64,000 nt of DNA from JAZKDW01 sp040387375 (GCA_040387375.1 JAZKDW010000006.1:1-64000), one strand, 5' to 3'. Positions 8,793 to 17,414 are shown, counted from the stretch's first letter. The notes: generated from the sequence alone by a model not told the origin. Translations and numbers: made by a program.

Positions 8793-9560
8793 ATGAATAC
8801 GACGAATCCAGCTGGCAATACAGGGGCCCCACCCGACAATACGCACCAGGCGAAGATTCTGGTGGTCGACGACGATATTCGTTTGCGCGATCTGCTGCGC
8901 CGCTACCTGGCCGAGCAGGGTTTTAATGTCGTGACCGCGGAAAGCGCACAGGCAATGAACAAGCTGTGGTTGCGCGAACGTTACGATCTGCTGGTGCTGG
9001 ACCTGATGCTGCCCGGAGAAGACGGGCTGTCGATCTGCCGCCGCTTGCGCGGCGCCGGTGACCAGACACCCATTATCATGCTGACCGCAAAAGGAGAAGA
9101 TGTCGATCGTATCGTCGGCCTGGAAATGGGCGCGGATGATTATCTTGCCAAACCCTTCAATCCGCGCGAGCTGGTGGCCCGTATCAGCGCAGTGCTGCGC
9201 CGCATAGGCCCTGAAGAAGCGCCCGGCGCGCCATCGGAAACGCCGCAACTGTTTTCCTTTGGAGAATTCGTGCTCGATCTCGGCACCCGTACCCTCAAGA
9301 AAAATGGCGAGACCGTGCCGCTGACGACTGGCGAATTTTCAGTGCTCAAGGTATTTGCCCGTCATGCGCGCCATCCGCTGTCGCGCGAAAAACTGATGGA
9401 ACTTGCCCGCGGCCGGGAATACGAGGTATTCGACCGCAGCCTCGATGTGCAGATTTCACGCCTGCGCAAACTGATCGAACCGGATCCCTCCAGCCCGCTC
9501 TACATTCAAACCGTATGGGGCCTGGGTTATGTATTCATCCCGGAAGGCCAGCCGCGTTAA
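8793..9560 (+). CDS. ompR: OmpR-family response regulator
   Basis: The 255-residue product has a receiver domain (about 20-135), with the acidic VDDD pocket at its start, phospho-acceptor Asp70 (LVLDLMLPGEDG) and the conserved Lys in LAKPF. A winged-helix DNA-binding domain (about 150-250) ends in the typical WGLGYVF. The GEDG loop and the linker length fit OmpR itself rather than PhoB or KdpE. It is followed directly by its sensor kinase, so the pair is a standard osmotic or envelope-type two-component system. About 20 disordered residues precede the receiver. Confidence 0.93.
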   Translation: MNTTNPAGNTGAPPDNTHQAKILVVDDDIRLRDLLRRYLAEQGFNVVTAESAQAMNKLWLRERYDLLVLDLMLPGEDGLSICRRLRGAGDQTPIIMLTAKGEDVDRIVGLEMGADDYLAKPFNPRELVARISAVLRRIGPEEAPGAPSETPQLFSFGEFVLDLGTRTLKKNGETVPLTTGEFSVLKVFARHARHPLSREKLMELARGREYEVFDRSLDVQISRLRKLIEPDPSSPLYIQTVWGLGYVFIPEGQPR

Positions 9561-9588
9561 TTCGCGCTTGCACACGCCCCTGCACCGG

Positions 9589-10974
9589 ATGCCTGTCGCC
9601 TCCCCCCGATTTGCGTGGCTGAAAAGCGGCCTGTTCTGGCGCACGTTCTTTCTGCTTGCTTTCCTGATCGCCGCCAGCATGGCTGCATGGGTTGCCAGCT
9701 TCAGGATGGTCGAGCGCGCGCCACGCGCCAACCAGATCGCCGCGCAGGTCGTGTCCATGGTCACCATTACACGCGCCGCCCTGACCCATTCGGCGCCGGA
9801 TCTGCGGCGTGAACTGCTGTTCGACCTTGCCAGCAACGAAGGCATCCGCATCTATTCGCGCGAAGACACCGACATCACCAAACCGCCGCCTGACACCACC
9901 CTGATGCCGGCGATCGAGAGCAGTGTCAGGGAAAAGCTGGGCGAAGCGACGACCTTTGCCGGCAGCGTCAACGGCCTGTCCGGCTTCTGGGTCAGTTTTC
10001 AGATCGAAGAGGATGAATACTGGCTGATGCTGGAACGCGAACGGGTGGTGCGCACCTCCGGCATCCAGTGGCTGGGCTGGGCTACCATCACCATGCTGCT
10101 GTCACTTGTGGGCGCGGTGTTCATTTCACGCCTGATCAATCAACCGCTGGCCCGCCTGACCGCTGCCACCCGCGCCATCGCCAGAGGCCTGCAGCCAAAC
10201 CCGCTGCCGGAGAAAGGCCCGACCGAGATCATGGAAGCCAACCGCAGCTTCAATCAAATGGTCCGCGACCTGAATCAGGTTGAATCGGATCGTGCCGTCA
10301 TCCTGGCCGGCATCTCCCACGACTTGCGCACGCCGATCACACGCATGCTGCTGGAAGTGGAGATGGCCCATCTGCCCGACGATGCCAGGACAGGCATGCA
10401 GTCGGACCTGGCGCAAATGGATGCCATCATCGGACAATTTCTTGATTACGCAAAACCGTCCGATAACGCGCGCCTGACACCGGTTGACCTCAGCGCGCTG
10501 CTCAACGCCGCCGCCCGCGAAGCGACCCGCTTGCCGGATGTGCGCATGACAACCGCCATTACGCCCGGGATCGACGTATTGGCGAACGAAACCGACTTCA
10601 GGCGCATGATCAACAACCTCATCGAAAATGCGCGCCGCTATGGCAAGACGCCGGCCACCGACGCGGCCGACATCGGCATCAGCTGCCACCTGGATGGCGA
10701 CAAGGCAGTCATCGAAGTTGGCGACCATGGCAGGGGTGTGCCGGACGGCGAGATGGAACAGTTGCTGCGCCCGTTTACCCGGCTCGATATCGCGCGCGGG
10801 CAAGCCAATGGCGCAGGACTGGGCCTGGCCATTGTCGATCGTGTGGTGAAGCGGCACGGCGCGACACTCAAGCTTTCCAACCGCAACGGTGGGGGACTGG
10901 TGGTGCAGATCGTGGTGGCCACTGCCAGACCCGGCGCGCCAGGGGACTTTCGGTCCGGCGATAGTTACCAGTAG
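9589..10974 (+). CDS. envZ: EnvZ-like sensor histidine kinase
   Basis: From ATG 9589 the product has 461 residues. A start at 9529 would add 20 residues and overlap ompR by 32 bp, and neither start has a clear ribosome site. I prefer 9589 because it leaves the short cytoplasmic tail before the first membrane helix (FWRTFFLLAF) that is usual in this family. Order: helix 1, a periplasmic domain of about 120 residues, helix 2 near WATITMLLSLVGAVF, HAMP, HisKA with the phospho-accepting His in GISHDLRTPITRM, and HATPase_c with GHGRGVP and GAGLGLAI. It pairs with the upstream OmpR. Nothing essential is missing. Confidence 0.92.
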   Translation: MPVASPRFAWLKSGLFWRTFFLLAFLIAASMAAWVASFRMVERAPRANQIAAQVVSMVTITRAALTHSAPDLRRELLFDLASNEGIRIYSREDTDITKPPPDTTLMPAIESSVREKLGEATTFAGSVNGLSGFWVSFQIEEDEYWLMLERERVVRTSGIQWLGWATITMLLSLVGAVFISRLINQPLARLTAATRAIARGLQPNPLPEKGPTEIMEANRSFNQMVRDLNQVESDRAVILAGISHDLRTPITRMLLEVEMAHLPDDARTGMQSDLAQMDAIIGQFLDYAKPSDNARLTPVDLSALLNAAAREATRLPDVRMTTAITPGIDVLANETDFRRMINNLIENARRYGKTPATDAADIGISCHLDGDKAVIEVGDHGRGVPDGEMEQLLRPFTRLDIARGQANGAGLGLAIVDRVVKRHGATLKLSNRNGGGLVVQIVVATARPGAPGDFRSGDSYQ

Positions 10975-10994
10975 CGTCCGGCAGTTACCGCCAA

Positions 10995-11228
10995 TCAACC
11001 GTTATTTTTAACCCACTCGACGGCCCACTTGCGCGCTTGTTCAATTGCCGCGGCCTTACTGACGAATGGGATTTCGGGTGCAAACACCATGGTGCTTGCA
11101 ACGTGCCTGTCGCTATAACGCGTGACTACCGCACTAGCGTGGAAGCCCCCGCCTTCGAGGGGCTTGGCTTCACAATCGAGAAGATAGCCCTGATTGGCAA
11201 ATATCTTTTGGAATTTTTTCATTTCCAT
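10995..11228 (-). CDS. Hypothetical protein, 77 residues
   Basis: A short soluble protein convergent with envZ. It is predicted to be alpha/beta with no signal peptide and no membrane segment. It contains a GGGFHASAVVTRY strand pair and a C-terminal amphipathic helix (KAAAIEQARKWAVEWVKNNG). Two in-frame ATGs (11228 and 11222) are possible; the second has GGA seven nt upstream. I do not recognise the family with confidence. The overall shape is reminiscent of small conserved proteins common in Burkholderiales. Confidence 0.6.
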   Translation of the reverse strand: MEMKKFQKIFANQGYLLDCEAKPLEGGGFHASAVVTRYSDRHVASTMVFAPEIPFVSKAAAIEQARKWAVEWVKNNG

Positions 11229-11671
11229 AGGTTCGGCAATTTGATGGGGTCTTTCAAAATGCGCAAAAATCCGCTGACACTATCTGGGTGCCTCGTCGAA
11301 ATTTCCGTGCCGCTTGCATTCAAAGCTGCACTGTAGCAGCTTCCGGAAAAGTATTATCGTTCCATATCGATAAGCGCCTTGATTGACCGTAATTCTCCCC
11401 TGCTCCGTCAGGCGTTTTCCTTGACTGCGGCGTTCCCCCGATCCATTGCTCAAAGGAAGCCTACCTCCTCTCCCTTCAGCTGTGAGGTTCGATCAAAGTA
11501 AGCGCGCATCTCACTTTTTTTACCCCCGTCTGAAAATTGTTTTCCGTCAAATGATTTCACAGAGGAACTTTGAATCCTTTTGACTTGTCTGTAAAAAACC
11601 CCACGCAGAATGGGTGTACAGCATTGCCTGCATAACAGACCTGCGGCCTCCTCAACTTTCAACAAGACCTC
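11229..11671. other. Non-coding spacer
   Basis: This 443-bp stretch has no convincing ORF on either strand. The minus-strand frame overlapping 11450-11791 is antisense to the CAP gene. The only point of interest is at the right end, where a frame matching the CAP protein continues upstream of its ATG as far as an in-frame TAA at 11633. Confidence 0.5.
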
Positions 11672-12073
11672 ATGAACCGGATTAACGCGGCGCGCGCCAA
11701 CAACCGCATGTGCGGCGCCACCTTTTACAAGGCTGTGCCGGCGCTTGCATGGAATACCAAATTGTTTAACGCTGCTGCCGGTCATTCCCATGACATGGCA
11801 ACGAAAAATTATTTTTCACATACCAGCAAGCACGGCCGCACTTTCTCGCAGCGTATTACAAACGCCGGTTATGCATGGCGCTCTGCCGGGGAGAACATTG
11901 CCGCCGGCTATACGACAACTGAAAAAGTAATGGAGGGATGGCTGAAAAGTGCCGGGCATTGCGCCAACATCATGAGTGCGAATTTTACGGAAATCGGCAT
12001 GTCATGCGTGAAGACCACAACATCGGCTTATAAATATTATTGGACCATGGACCTGGCTCGGCCGCGTATATAA
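11672..12073 (+). CDS. CAP (SCP/PR-1-like) domain protein without a leader
   Basis: The 133-residue product is almost a complete CAP domain: the FNAAAGHSHDMA helix, the NYFSHTSKHGRTFSQRI motif with the conserved His, GENIAAGY, and the WLKSAGHCANIM signature. Family members in betaproteobacteria are exported proteins or lipoproteins with a leader of 20-60 residues. Here the only start codon after an in-frame TAA (11633-11635) is ATG 11672. The codons just before it (LLNFQQDL) also look like family sequence, so the natural N-terminus seems to have been cut off. Either this is a decaying gene or a cytoplasmic variant. No ribosome site is visible before the ATG. Confidence 0.75.
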   Translation: MNRINAARANNRMCGATFYKAVPALAWNTKLFNAAAGHSHDMATKNYFSHTSKHGRTFSQRITNAGYAWRSAGENIAAGYTTTEKVMEGWLKSAGHCANIMSANFTEIGMSCVKTTTSAYKYYWTMDLARPRI

Positions 12074-12132
12074 CGCATTTTCCCTTGCCTGCATGAGACT
12101 TTTCATCGGTCTTTGTTAATCGTCTTCATCAT

Positions 12133-12159
12133 CATTCAGCAGGTCAATTCTGCTGAATG
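12133..12159. terminator. Hairpin downstream of the CAP gene
   Basis: A perfect 10-bp stem (12133-12142 with 12150-12159) around a 7-nt loop lies 60 bp after the CAP stop. It is followed by aacattttcc rather than a solid T run. It may be a weak terminator. Confidence 0.4.
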
Positions 12160-12398
12160 AACATTTTCCGAACGATTTTTGCGTCCGCGCAAACTACCCA
12201 AAAAATATCACCTTGCCTCGATTGAGAGCATACCGGCAGCCTTGTAATTGAAATCACTCGCGACTACTTTATAGTTGATGCCGAACGATGATGACGCAGC
12301 ATGAGTGACGATTCCATTCATGCGCCATCATGGCAAGACAAGGCCGGTATCCGTTTTGACAATCATGGTTAGAGATCTGCATCAGATTGGAATGTGCA
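12160..12398. other. Non-coding spacer
   Basis: AT-rich spacer before the small ORF at 12399. No recognisable gene, repeat or strong promoter is seen. Confidence 0.4.
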
Positions 12399-12671
12399 AT
12401 GAGCGACAGAAAAATGTATGCGGTCTTGCTGACCGATGGCGCGGCCGAAGAACTGGGTGAATCCTTCAGCGTTTTCCTCAGAAACAATGGAGACGATATG
12501 TATATCCGCGCGAAGCTGATGGAAGCGGAAGGAAACTATCTTCATCTCACCGTAGACCAGCAAATTTTGCCAGGAAATCCAGTCGAGGTCACGCTTCAAA
12601 TTCCCCATGAGTTTATCAAGGCATCGGTCTGCGCAACTGAACCGGAAATCAATGAACTGGGGTATCCGTAA
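12399..12671 (+). CDS. Hypothetical protein, 90 residues
   Basis: A small acidic soluble protein starting at ATG 12399, with GGA seven nt upstream; a TTG at 12387 would add four residues. It reads as a beta-rich domain: KMYAVLLTDG, then SFSVFLRNN, YIRAKLMEAEGNYLHLTVD and VEVTLQIPHEFIKASV. The strand pattern is reminiscent of a PilZ-like or small beta-barrel domain, but no RxxxR/DxSxxG signature is present, so I do not assign it. It stands alone between two spacers. Confidence 0.6.
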   Translation: MSDRKMYAVLLTDGAAEELGESFSVFLRNNGDDMYIRAKLMEAEGNYLHLTVDQQILPGNPVEVTLQIPHEFIKASVCATEPEINELGYP

Positions 12672-13022
12672 TATCCGGTGACAAGCAGGATGTCGCCCGC
12701 ATGTTGTTCTCTTCATTCTGTGACGGCATTCGCCGAATAGTTCCATTCAGAAATTCAATGTGTTGTCCGCGTTTAATGCGGTCCTCGCCATCATTTTCCT
12801 CGACGGACTTCAAGTTGAAAACGTGTAAGTAAATCTCTTACATGCGATATGCCGATTGTCCGATACCCTCAGGGCAAGCTCTTCGTCATCATGTGTTCCA
12901 CAGTTCGTTAAATATTTCATTTAATGAAGACGGTGTAAGGCGACATGGTCGTGTGAACATCGTTTCGGTTGTGATGCCGGCTGGTCAGATCTGTTACTCA
13001 TTGAACTAAAAAGGAAACTGAT
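12672..13022. other. Spacer upstream of the KGG-type stress gene
   Basis: A 351-bp non-coding stretch. It holds a small inverted repeat (gtaag...cttac near 12825) and an AT-rich segment near 12910-12925. Regulation of the downstream stress-type gene probably resides here, but I cannot point to a specific sigma-factor site. Confidence 0.4.
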
Positions 13023-13409
13023 ATGAACTCGAACCAAAAAGGCAAACAAGGGAATAACCAAGACGAGAATTCAAAGAATTCCGCATCGAGCGGCACTCGT
13101 GGCGGCACACCGGAACAGCATGCGGAAGCCGGTCGCCAAAGCCATAAAAATGACAATAGCAATAGCCAGCAGTCAGGCTCCCAGGGTTCGGGAAGCGGCA
13201 ACTCCGGGTCCCGCTCCGGCACGCAGGGCGGCACGCCAGAACAGCATGCTGAAGCTGGCCGTCAAAGTCACAAAAATGACAATAGCAATAACCAGCAATC
13301 AGGCTCGCAACGTTCTGGAAGCAACGCTGATTCCTCGTCAGGCAACCGTAGCGGTAACCGCGAGCAGGACTCACAAAGCGGAATGAGCAATCAGAAAAAA
13401 GACAAATAA
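13023..13409 (+). CDS. KGG-repeat general stress protein (GsiB-like), two tandem motifs
   Basis: The 128-residue protein is almost entirely low-complexity Ser, Gly, Asn, Gln and Lys. It contains two copies of GGTPEQHAEAGRQSHKN, a variant of the KGG stress motif in which GG starts the repeat and a glycine-basic pair ends it. Proteins with this motif are hydrophilic, disordered and induced by desiccation, heat or stationary phase. The repeats are also duplicated at DNA level (13101-13184 and 13227-13310, roughly 85 percent identical, mostly third-base changes), which indicates an internal tandem duplication under selection. A clear ribosome site (AAGGAAAC) precedes the ATG. A strong terminator follows. 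Confidence 0.85.
   Translation: MNSNQKGKQGNNQDENSKNSASSGTRGGTPEQHAEAGRQSHKNDNSNSQQSGSQGSGSGNSGSRSGTQGGTPEQHAEAGRQSHKNDNSNNQQSGSQRSGSNADSSSGNRSGNREQDSQSGMSNQKKDK
13101..13310 (+). repeat. Internal 84-bp direct repeat encoding the KGG-type motifs
   Basis: The units are 13101-13184 and 13227-13310, separated by 42 bp. Differences are scattered and mainly synonymous. Both encode the same GGTPEQHAEAGRQSHKN block followed by a Ser/Asn/Gln tract. Confidence 0.85.
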
Positions 13410-13484
13410 GAAGTAAGGACGTCTGATTTCCGCCGTCGTTTGAACATTGGCGGCGCAGAAGACATCCGGCTGTATTGTCAATTC

Positions 13485-13523
13485 AAAAAGGGCCTGTGCT
13501 TATCGTAAGCACAGGCCCTTTTT
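13485..13523. terminator. Strong bidirectional terminator
   Basis: An 18-bp perfect stem (13485-13502 with 13506-13523) has a 3-nt loop. It carries A5 on the left and T5 on the right, so it serves both the KGG gene (+) and the convergent ClpP-like gene (-). Confidence 0.92.
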
Positions 13524-13556
13524 GTCATGCCCTTTGTTTTTTTGCAGCCGGGGGTT

Positions 13557-14093
13557 CTAAATATTTTTAATCTTGTAGCCTGGCGGCGGCGTGAAGTCGG
13601 CTACTTCATTGACCAACCCGACTTCAAGCGCTTCGGCTGCGGATAAATGCAGATCCGAATTGGCGTGGACAATCCAGTGATCCGGCGTAAGCGTGACATG
13701 CTTTCTGAGTATGAGCTCCGTGCGCTGGTCGTCCGCTTTCAAGCCATCCAGAATAATTTTCAATTCATCCGGCCGGGCGCCGGAAGGTGGACTTGCGTGC
13801 GATTTATGCACCATGAATCGGGCAGCTTCGCTGGCGATGCGCCGCGACCCCGCAAGAAATAGCGTCACGGCGATTGACACCACGGCACCACCGTTGTACA
13901 TGACGAACTTGATTGGCACGTTGCTCAAATAATTGTAGAGACAGATACCGTCACTGACAAATCCACCGTTTGAGTGCAGGAAAATATGGGCCGTGGTGAC
14001 GCCGTCGTCAGTCATTTGGGACACGGCATTAAATACGCGGCGCACCATGTCACTATTCACGTCGCCGGATAAGGTGTAATACGCTTCAGTCAT
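13557..14093 (-). CDS. ClpP-like serine protease (orphan Clp/TepA-type)
   Basis: The 178-residue product from ATG 14093 has the ClpP/crotonase fold. A start at 14144 would add 17 residues, and neither start has a strong ribosome site. Visible features are the oxyanion segment HSNGGFVSDGICLYNYL, a putative nucleophile Ser in GGAVVSIAVTLFLAG, the His in FMVHKSH and a C-terminal Asp/Asn region. The canonical ClpP nucleophile context (GxAxSMG) is altered and the N-terminal axial loop is short. It is therefore a paralogue rather than housekeeping ClpP, which would sit beside clpX. No ATPase partner is in the window. Related solitary proteins are annotated ATP-dependent Clp protease proteolytic subunit. 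Confidence 0.8.
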   Translation of the reverse strand: MTEAYYTLSGDVNSDMVRRVFNAVSQMTDDGVTTAHIFLHSNGGFVSDGICLYNYLSNVPIKFVMYNGGAVVSIAVTLFLAGSRRIASEAARFMVHKSHASPPSGARPDELKIILDGLKADDQRTELILRKHVTLTPDHWIVHANSDLHLSAAEALEVGLVNEVADFTPPPGYKIKNI

Positions 14094-14295
14094 GTTTTCT
14101 TTAGGCTTAATTATGTTGGTTGAGTTCAATAGCAGGGCTTGCATTATTTTAGCAGCGAGCTTCCACCAAAATAATCAGGCTGCCTTCCTGCACGCTGTAT
14201 TGTTAAATTTTCAGGAAAAAATTTAGCACTGTGTTTTCATACAGTAGTTGTGCTAAAGTGGTGCCACCTGAACATTTTTGAGATGGAGCAAGTAC

Positions 14296-14517
14296 ATGAC
14301 AACTCTACATTCCAGTGAATCCCGGTTCGGCGTCGAGTACGCCCCAAGTTCCTTCCTTCTGCGACTGGGCCGACGTGAAATTTTTGTCTGCCGCGATTTT
14401 CGCACGCGTTATTACACCGTGAATCCGGTCCTGGATTGCAGCACTGGCATTCAGCGCGGCCATGTTGAACTGGTCCTGTTCCGCAAGTGGCTGGTCATCC
14501 TGTCAAAAGCGCGATAA
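14296..14517 (+). CDS. Hypothetical protein, 73 residues
   Basis: The start is ATG 14296, chosen because GGAG lies eight nt upstream; a TTG at 14278 would extend it by six residues. It is a small, basic, soluble protein with alternating hydrophobic strands (SFLLRLGRREIFVCRDF, HVELVLFRKWLVILSKA) and no export signal. I do not recognise a family. It is preceded by an AT-rich promoter-like region (14190-14270). Confidence 0.55.
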   Translation: MTTLHSSESRFGVEYAPSSFLLRLGRREIFVCRDFRTRYYTVNPVLDCSTGIQRGHVELVLFRKWLVILSKAR

Positions 14518-14658
14518 GAAAAAATCACTTCTGCATTCAGCAAGTTCCATGGCGCGCGTCTTGCGGCCTGGGACTCTAAATTGTAAGCAATGGTAAATTA
14601 CAGCTTCCCTGGGAGACTTGCTCCTATACTAAGTCCAAGTTCCCAGGAGGACACCATT

Positions 14659-14901
14659 GTGAAAAACCATGTAAAAACATTTGGACTACCGATCTTGCTC
14701 GCATCCGTGCTGGGAGGATGTGCAGTGTACCCGGCAGGATATGGGCCGGCTTACGAGTCGAACGCCTATCCGCAGCCTGTCTATGTGGCGCCACCGGTCT
14801 ACTCGGTCGCCCCTGTATACGTCGGACCACCGGTATTTTTTAATTTTGGATATCGGTCGGGCGGCGGGCACCGGCATCGACATCGCGGTTACCGGCACTG
14901 A
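14659..14901 (+). CDS. Small lipoprotein with Tyr/Pro/Val repeats and His-rich tail
   Basis: The start is GTG 14659 with a perfect AGGAGG-type ribosome site eight nt upstream; the longer reading from 14590 lacks one. The 80-residue product has a lipobox (LLASVLGGC). After it comes a tract of repeated PVYVAPPVY/PVYVGPPV units and a C-terminal GGGHRHRHRGYRH tail that could bind metal. Such proteins are common and unstudied in Burkholderiales. It probably sits in the outer membrane as a small structural or metal-related lipoprotein; this is inference. Confidence 0.75.
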   Translation: MKNHVKTFGLPILLASVLGGCAVYPAGYGPAYESNAYPQPVYVAPPVYSVAPVYVGPPVFFNFGYRSGGGHRHRHRGYRH

Positions 14902-14936
14902 CCTGTTGGGCTGGCCGTTAAACTGAAATACTCAGT

Positions 14937-15260
14937 CTATAGCGGGCCCGACAAAGATTTAAATCCAAGCATTAACGCGCCTATCACCGTATTGACCGAT
15001 ACGCTGACTGCCATCGGCACAAAGAAGAATGCCGCCAATGCAGGCGCGTGGAAAAATGTCTCGCACAGGGCGCCAAGGCCATAACTCAGCCCACCCATGA
15101 AAAGCCATCGTCGCAGATAAGTGCTCAGCCACTTTGCCTGTTCGCGATTATGCTGCCACGCTACCGACCGTTGAAAAATATTGCCGTTATTGACATCTTT
15201 GAATAGCCATCCAAAGAAAAAATAACGGTACAGTAAAATTGTAAAGGGCAAGTTTGTCAT
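14937..15260 (-). CDS. Hypothetical membrane protein, 107 residues
   Basis: A short integral membrane protein with an aromatic N-terminal segment (LLYRYFFFGWLF), a polar middle (HNREQAKWLSTYLRRW) and one or two hydrophobic helices near the C-terminus (SYGLGALCETFF, AFFFVPMAVSVSVNTVIGAL). There is no catalytic motif and I do not recognise the family. GGAG lies shortly upstream of the ATG. It lies 45 bp downstream of the pirin gene on the same strand and may be co-transcribed. Confidence 0.65.
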   Translation of the reverse strand: MTNLPFTILLYRYFFFGWLFKDVNNGNIFQRSVAWQHNREQAKWLSTYLRRWLFMGGLSYGLGALCETFFHAPALAAFFFVPMAVSVSVNTVIGALMLGFKSLSGPL

Positions 15261-15305
15261 GGCGCTCCTTTATCTCATCGCCGACGAGTCGGCCTGAGGA
15301 TTTTT

Positions 15306-16232
15306 TTAAGGATAGCGCACCGGTTTTCCGGGAGTGTCTGGCAAGGGGATGAATTCCGTTTCTTCCGGAACCTTGTCAAAACGCTGTTCACGCCAATCCT
15401 CTTTCGCCTGCTCGATGCGATCCGACGAACTGGATACGAAATTCCATGTCAGATAACGTGGACCGTCCATCGGTTCACCACCGAGCAGCATGAGCCTGGT
15501 CACTCCAGTACTCGCGCTCGCCAGAGTCACACTCTTGCCCGGTTTAAGGACCAGTAACTGACCCGCTTCAAACAGCCCGTCCCGGCCCAGGTCGAGCCTG
15601 CCTTGCACCACGTAGATCGCCTGCTCCGCATACTCGGCGGGGACATCCATCCGTGCGCCGGGCTGCAACTGCACATCGACGTAAAACAGGTCGGACAGTG
15701 TCGGTACCGGCGAACTGCGTCCAAAAAAACGACCGGCAATGATCCTCGCCGAAGCACCGTCCGCATCTTCGAACGGCAGATCGGCAACGCCGGCATGCAG
15801 GAAAGACGGTTCAATCTCTTCCACCGCGCGCGGCAACGCGACCCAGCACTGCAAGCCGGACAGGGAAGACTCATGCTGGCGCACTTCAGGCGCAGTGCGC
15901 TCGGAATGCACAATGCCCCGTCCTGCAGTCATCCAGTTGACGTCGCCGGGCCGGATCGACTGCACGCTGCCGAGACTATCACGGTGCAGGATTTCACCGC
16001 TGAACAGATAGGTGACGGTCGCCAAGCCGATGTGAGGATGGGGACGCACATCCAGGCCTCGACCGGCTGAAAACACATGGGGGCCCATCTGGTCGAGAAA
16101 GACAAACGGCCCGACCATGCGACGCTGCGTCGAAGGCAGCGCGCGCCGTACTTCAAATTTATCGCCCAGGTCATGCGTACGCGGCACGACCACAACTTCA
16201 AGCGCACTGTCTGGCGGCAATTCATCCGACAT
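15306..16232 (-). CDS. Pirin family protein
   Basis: The 308-residue double-cupin protein is of normal pirin length. The N-terminal cupin holds the metal ligands (RPHPHIGLATVTYLF with HxH, and a further His/Glu in GIVHSERT). The signature WMTAGRGIVHSE is intact. The second cupin (about 190-280) lacks metal ligands, as is usual. Bacterial pirins include quercetinases and redox-responsive regulators, and no specific activity can be assigned. It reads away from the MpaB-type gene. A GGAATT-type ribosome site precedes the ATG. Confidence 0.92.
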   Translation of the reverse strand: MSDELPPDSALEVVVVPRTHDLGDKFEVRRALPSTQRRMVGPFVFLDQMGPHVFSAGRGLDVRPHPHIGLATVTYLFSGEILHRDSLGSVQSIRPGDVNWMTAGRGIVHSERTAPEVRQHESSLSGLQCWVALPRAVEEIEPSFLHAGVADLPFEDADGASARIIAGRFFGRSSPVPTLSDLFYVDVQLQPGARMDVPAEYAEQAIYVVQGRLDLGRDGLFEAGQLLVLKPGKSVTLASASTGVTRLMLLGGEPMDGPRYLTWNFVSSSSDRIEQAKEDWREQRFDKVPEETEFIPLPDTPGKPVRYP

Positions 16233-16450
16233 GGCAATTCCTTTTCTGCGACGATTGAATAAAACACTTCTACTGTATTAAATCACACGAGAAGAATCCT
16301 TGTTTTTGAAATCGCGGCCCGGCGGCGAATCCGGGTTTTTCCGGCTGCCGGCCTGCGGCGAGGAAATCCTCTTTTTGCCAGTTGCAGCAACAAGCGCGGC
16401 AAATGCCGGTCAAATGGCCGTGTCATCCAACATGCGGAACGTCCAATCCA

Positions 16451-17371
16451 ATGAACCCGTTTCCGAAGGTCATCACGCTGCCATCACTGCTGCAGCATCG
16501 ACTGGAAGCCGCCGCCAATCCCTTTCTCCACCCTGCCGATGGCTGCATGCCGGATTTTTCAAGGCCTGCGGGAGAACCCGCGCTGAACGCCATCGATTCT
16601 GTTTCGTGGCGCATTTTCAAGAACCCGGTGGCATTGTATGTGGGCGGAGTAACGGCCGTGATCCTCGAACTGGCGGAGCCGCGCGTGCGCACCGGTGTCT
16701 GGAACCATACCAGCTTCCGCTTCAACCCTCTGGCCCGTATCCAGCGCACAGGCCTGGCTGCCATGATGTCGGTCTACGGCCCCCGCACCCAGGCCGAAAC
16801 AATGATTAAAAACGTGCGCAGAATGCACGCGCGCATCCATGGCCGAACGCCTGCGGGGCAGCCATACAGTGCGAATGATCCGGAATTGCTCGACTGGGTG
16901 CACGCGACAGCGAGCTTCGGGATTCTGAAGGCATACAACGCTTATGTCCGAACGCTGAACGACGGCGAGCGCGACAGTTATTATGCGGAAGGCGCTCCCT
17001 CCGCGCGCCTGTTCGGCGCCTCTTGCGCACCCACATCGGAGCAGGAAGTCACTGCCTTATTCGAAAAAATGCATGACAAGCTCGAACCCTCACCGATCGT
17101 GTTCGAGTTCCTCGACATCATGCGGCGGGCACCCATACTGCCGTATCCGCTTGCGCCGATCCAGCACGTGCTGATGATGGCGGCGATAGAGATCGTGCCG
17201 GAACCGATTCGCGAGCGCCTCGGACTGACGGGCCGCAGGACACCGCGTCGTTGGCATGGCCATGCCGCCCGGGTTTGCGGCGCTGCGGCCGATCGGATAT
17301 TGCTGCACTCAAGCCCCGCGATCCAGGCGTGCCGCCGCATGGGGCTGCCGGATGATTATCTGTATGTGTGA
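16451..17371 (+). CDS. MpaB-type oxygenase (DUF2236 family)
   Basis: The 306-residue product from ATG 16451 has the DUF2236/latex-clearing-protein-like helical fold: DSVSWRIFKNPVALYVGG, ELAEPRVRTGVWNHTSF, an RTGLAAMMSVYG segment and RRMHARIHGR with the histidine that binds haem b in characterised relatives. Characterised members such as rubber oxygenase Lcp and fungal MpaB cleave C-C double bonds or process terpenoid chains; the substrate here is unknown. No signal peptide is seen. The upstream in-frame sequence to 16382 looks non-coding, so the start at 16451 is preferred. Confidence 0.85.
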   Translation: MNPFPKVITLPSLLQHRLEAAANPFLHPADGCMPDFSRPAGEPALNAIDSVSWRIFKNPVALYVGGVTAVILELAEPRVRTGVWNHTSFRFNPLARIQRTGLAAMMSVYGPRTQAETMIKNVRRMHARIHGRTPAGQPYSANDPELLDWVHATASFGILKAYNAYVRTLNDGERDSYYAEGAPSARLFGASCAPTSEQEVTALFEKMHDKLEPSPIVFEFLDIMRRAPILPYPLAPIQHVLMMAAIEIVPEPIRERLGLTGRRTPRRWHGHAARVCGAAADRILLHSSPAIQACRRMGLPDDYLYV

Positions 17372-17414
17372 ATGGAGGAGCATGCAGGTCTGCGTCGAGC
17401 CGTACCGCGAACCA

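Noticed and set aside
13101..13310. A CRISPR-like or tandem repeat array
   Set aside because: There are only two long units, and they lie inside a coding sequence with synonymous differences; no array is found anywhere in the window.
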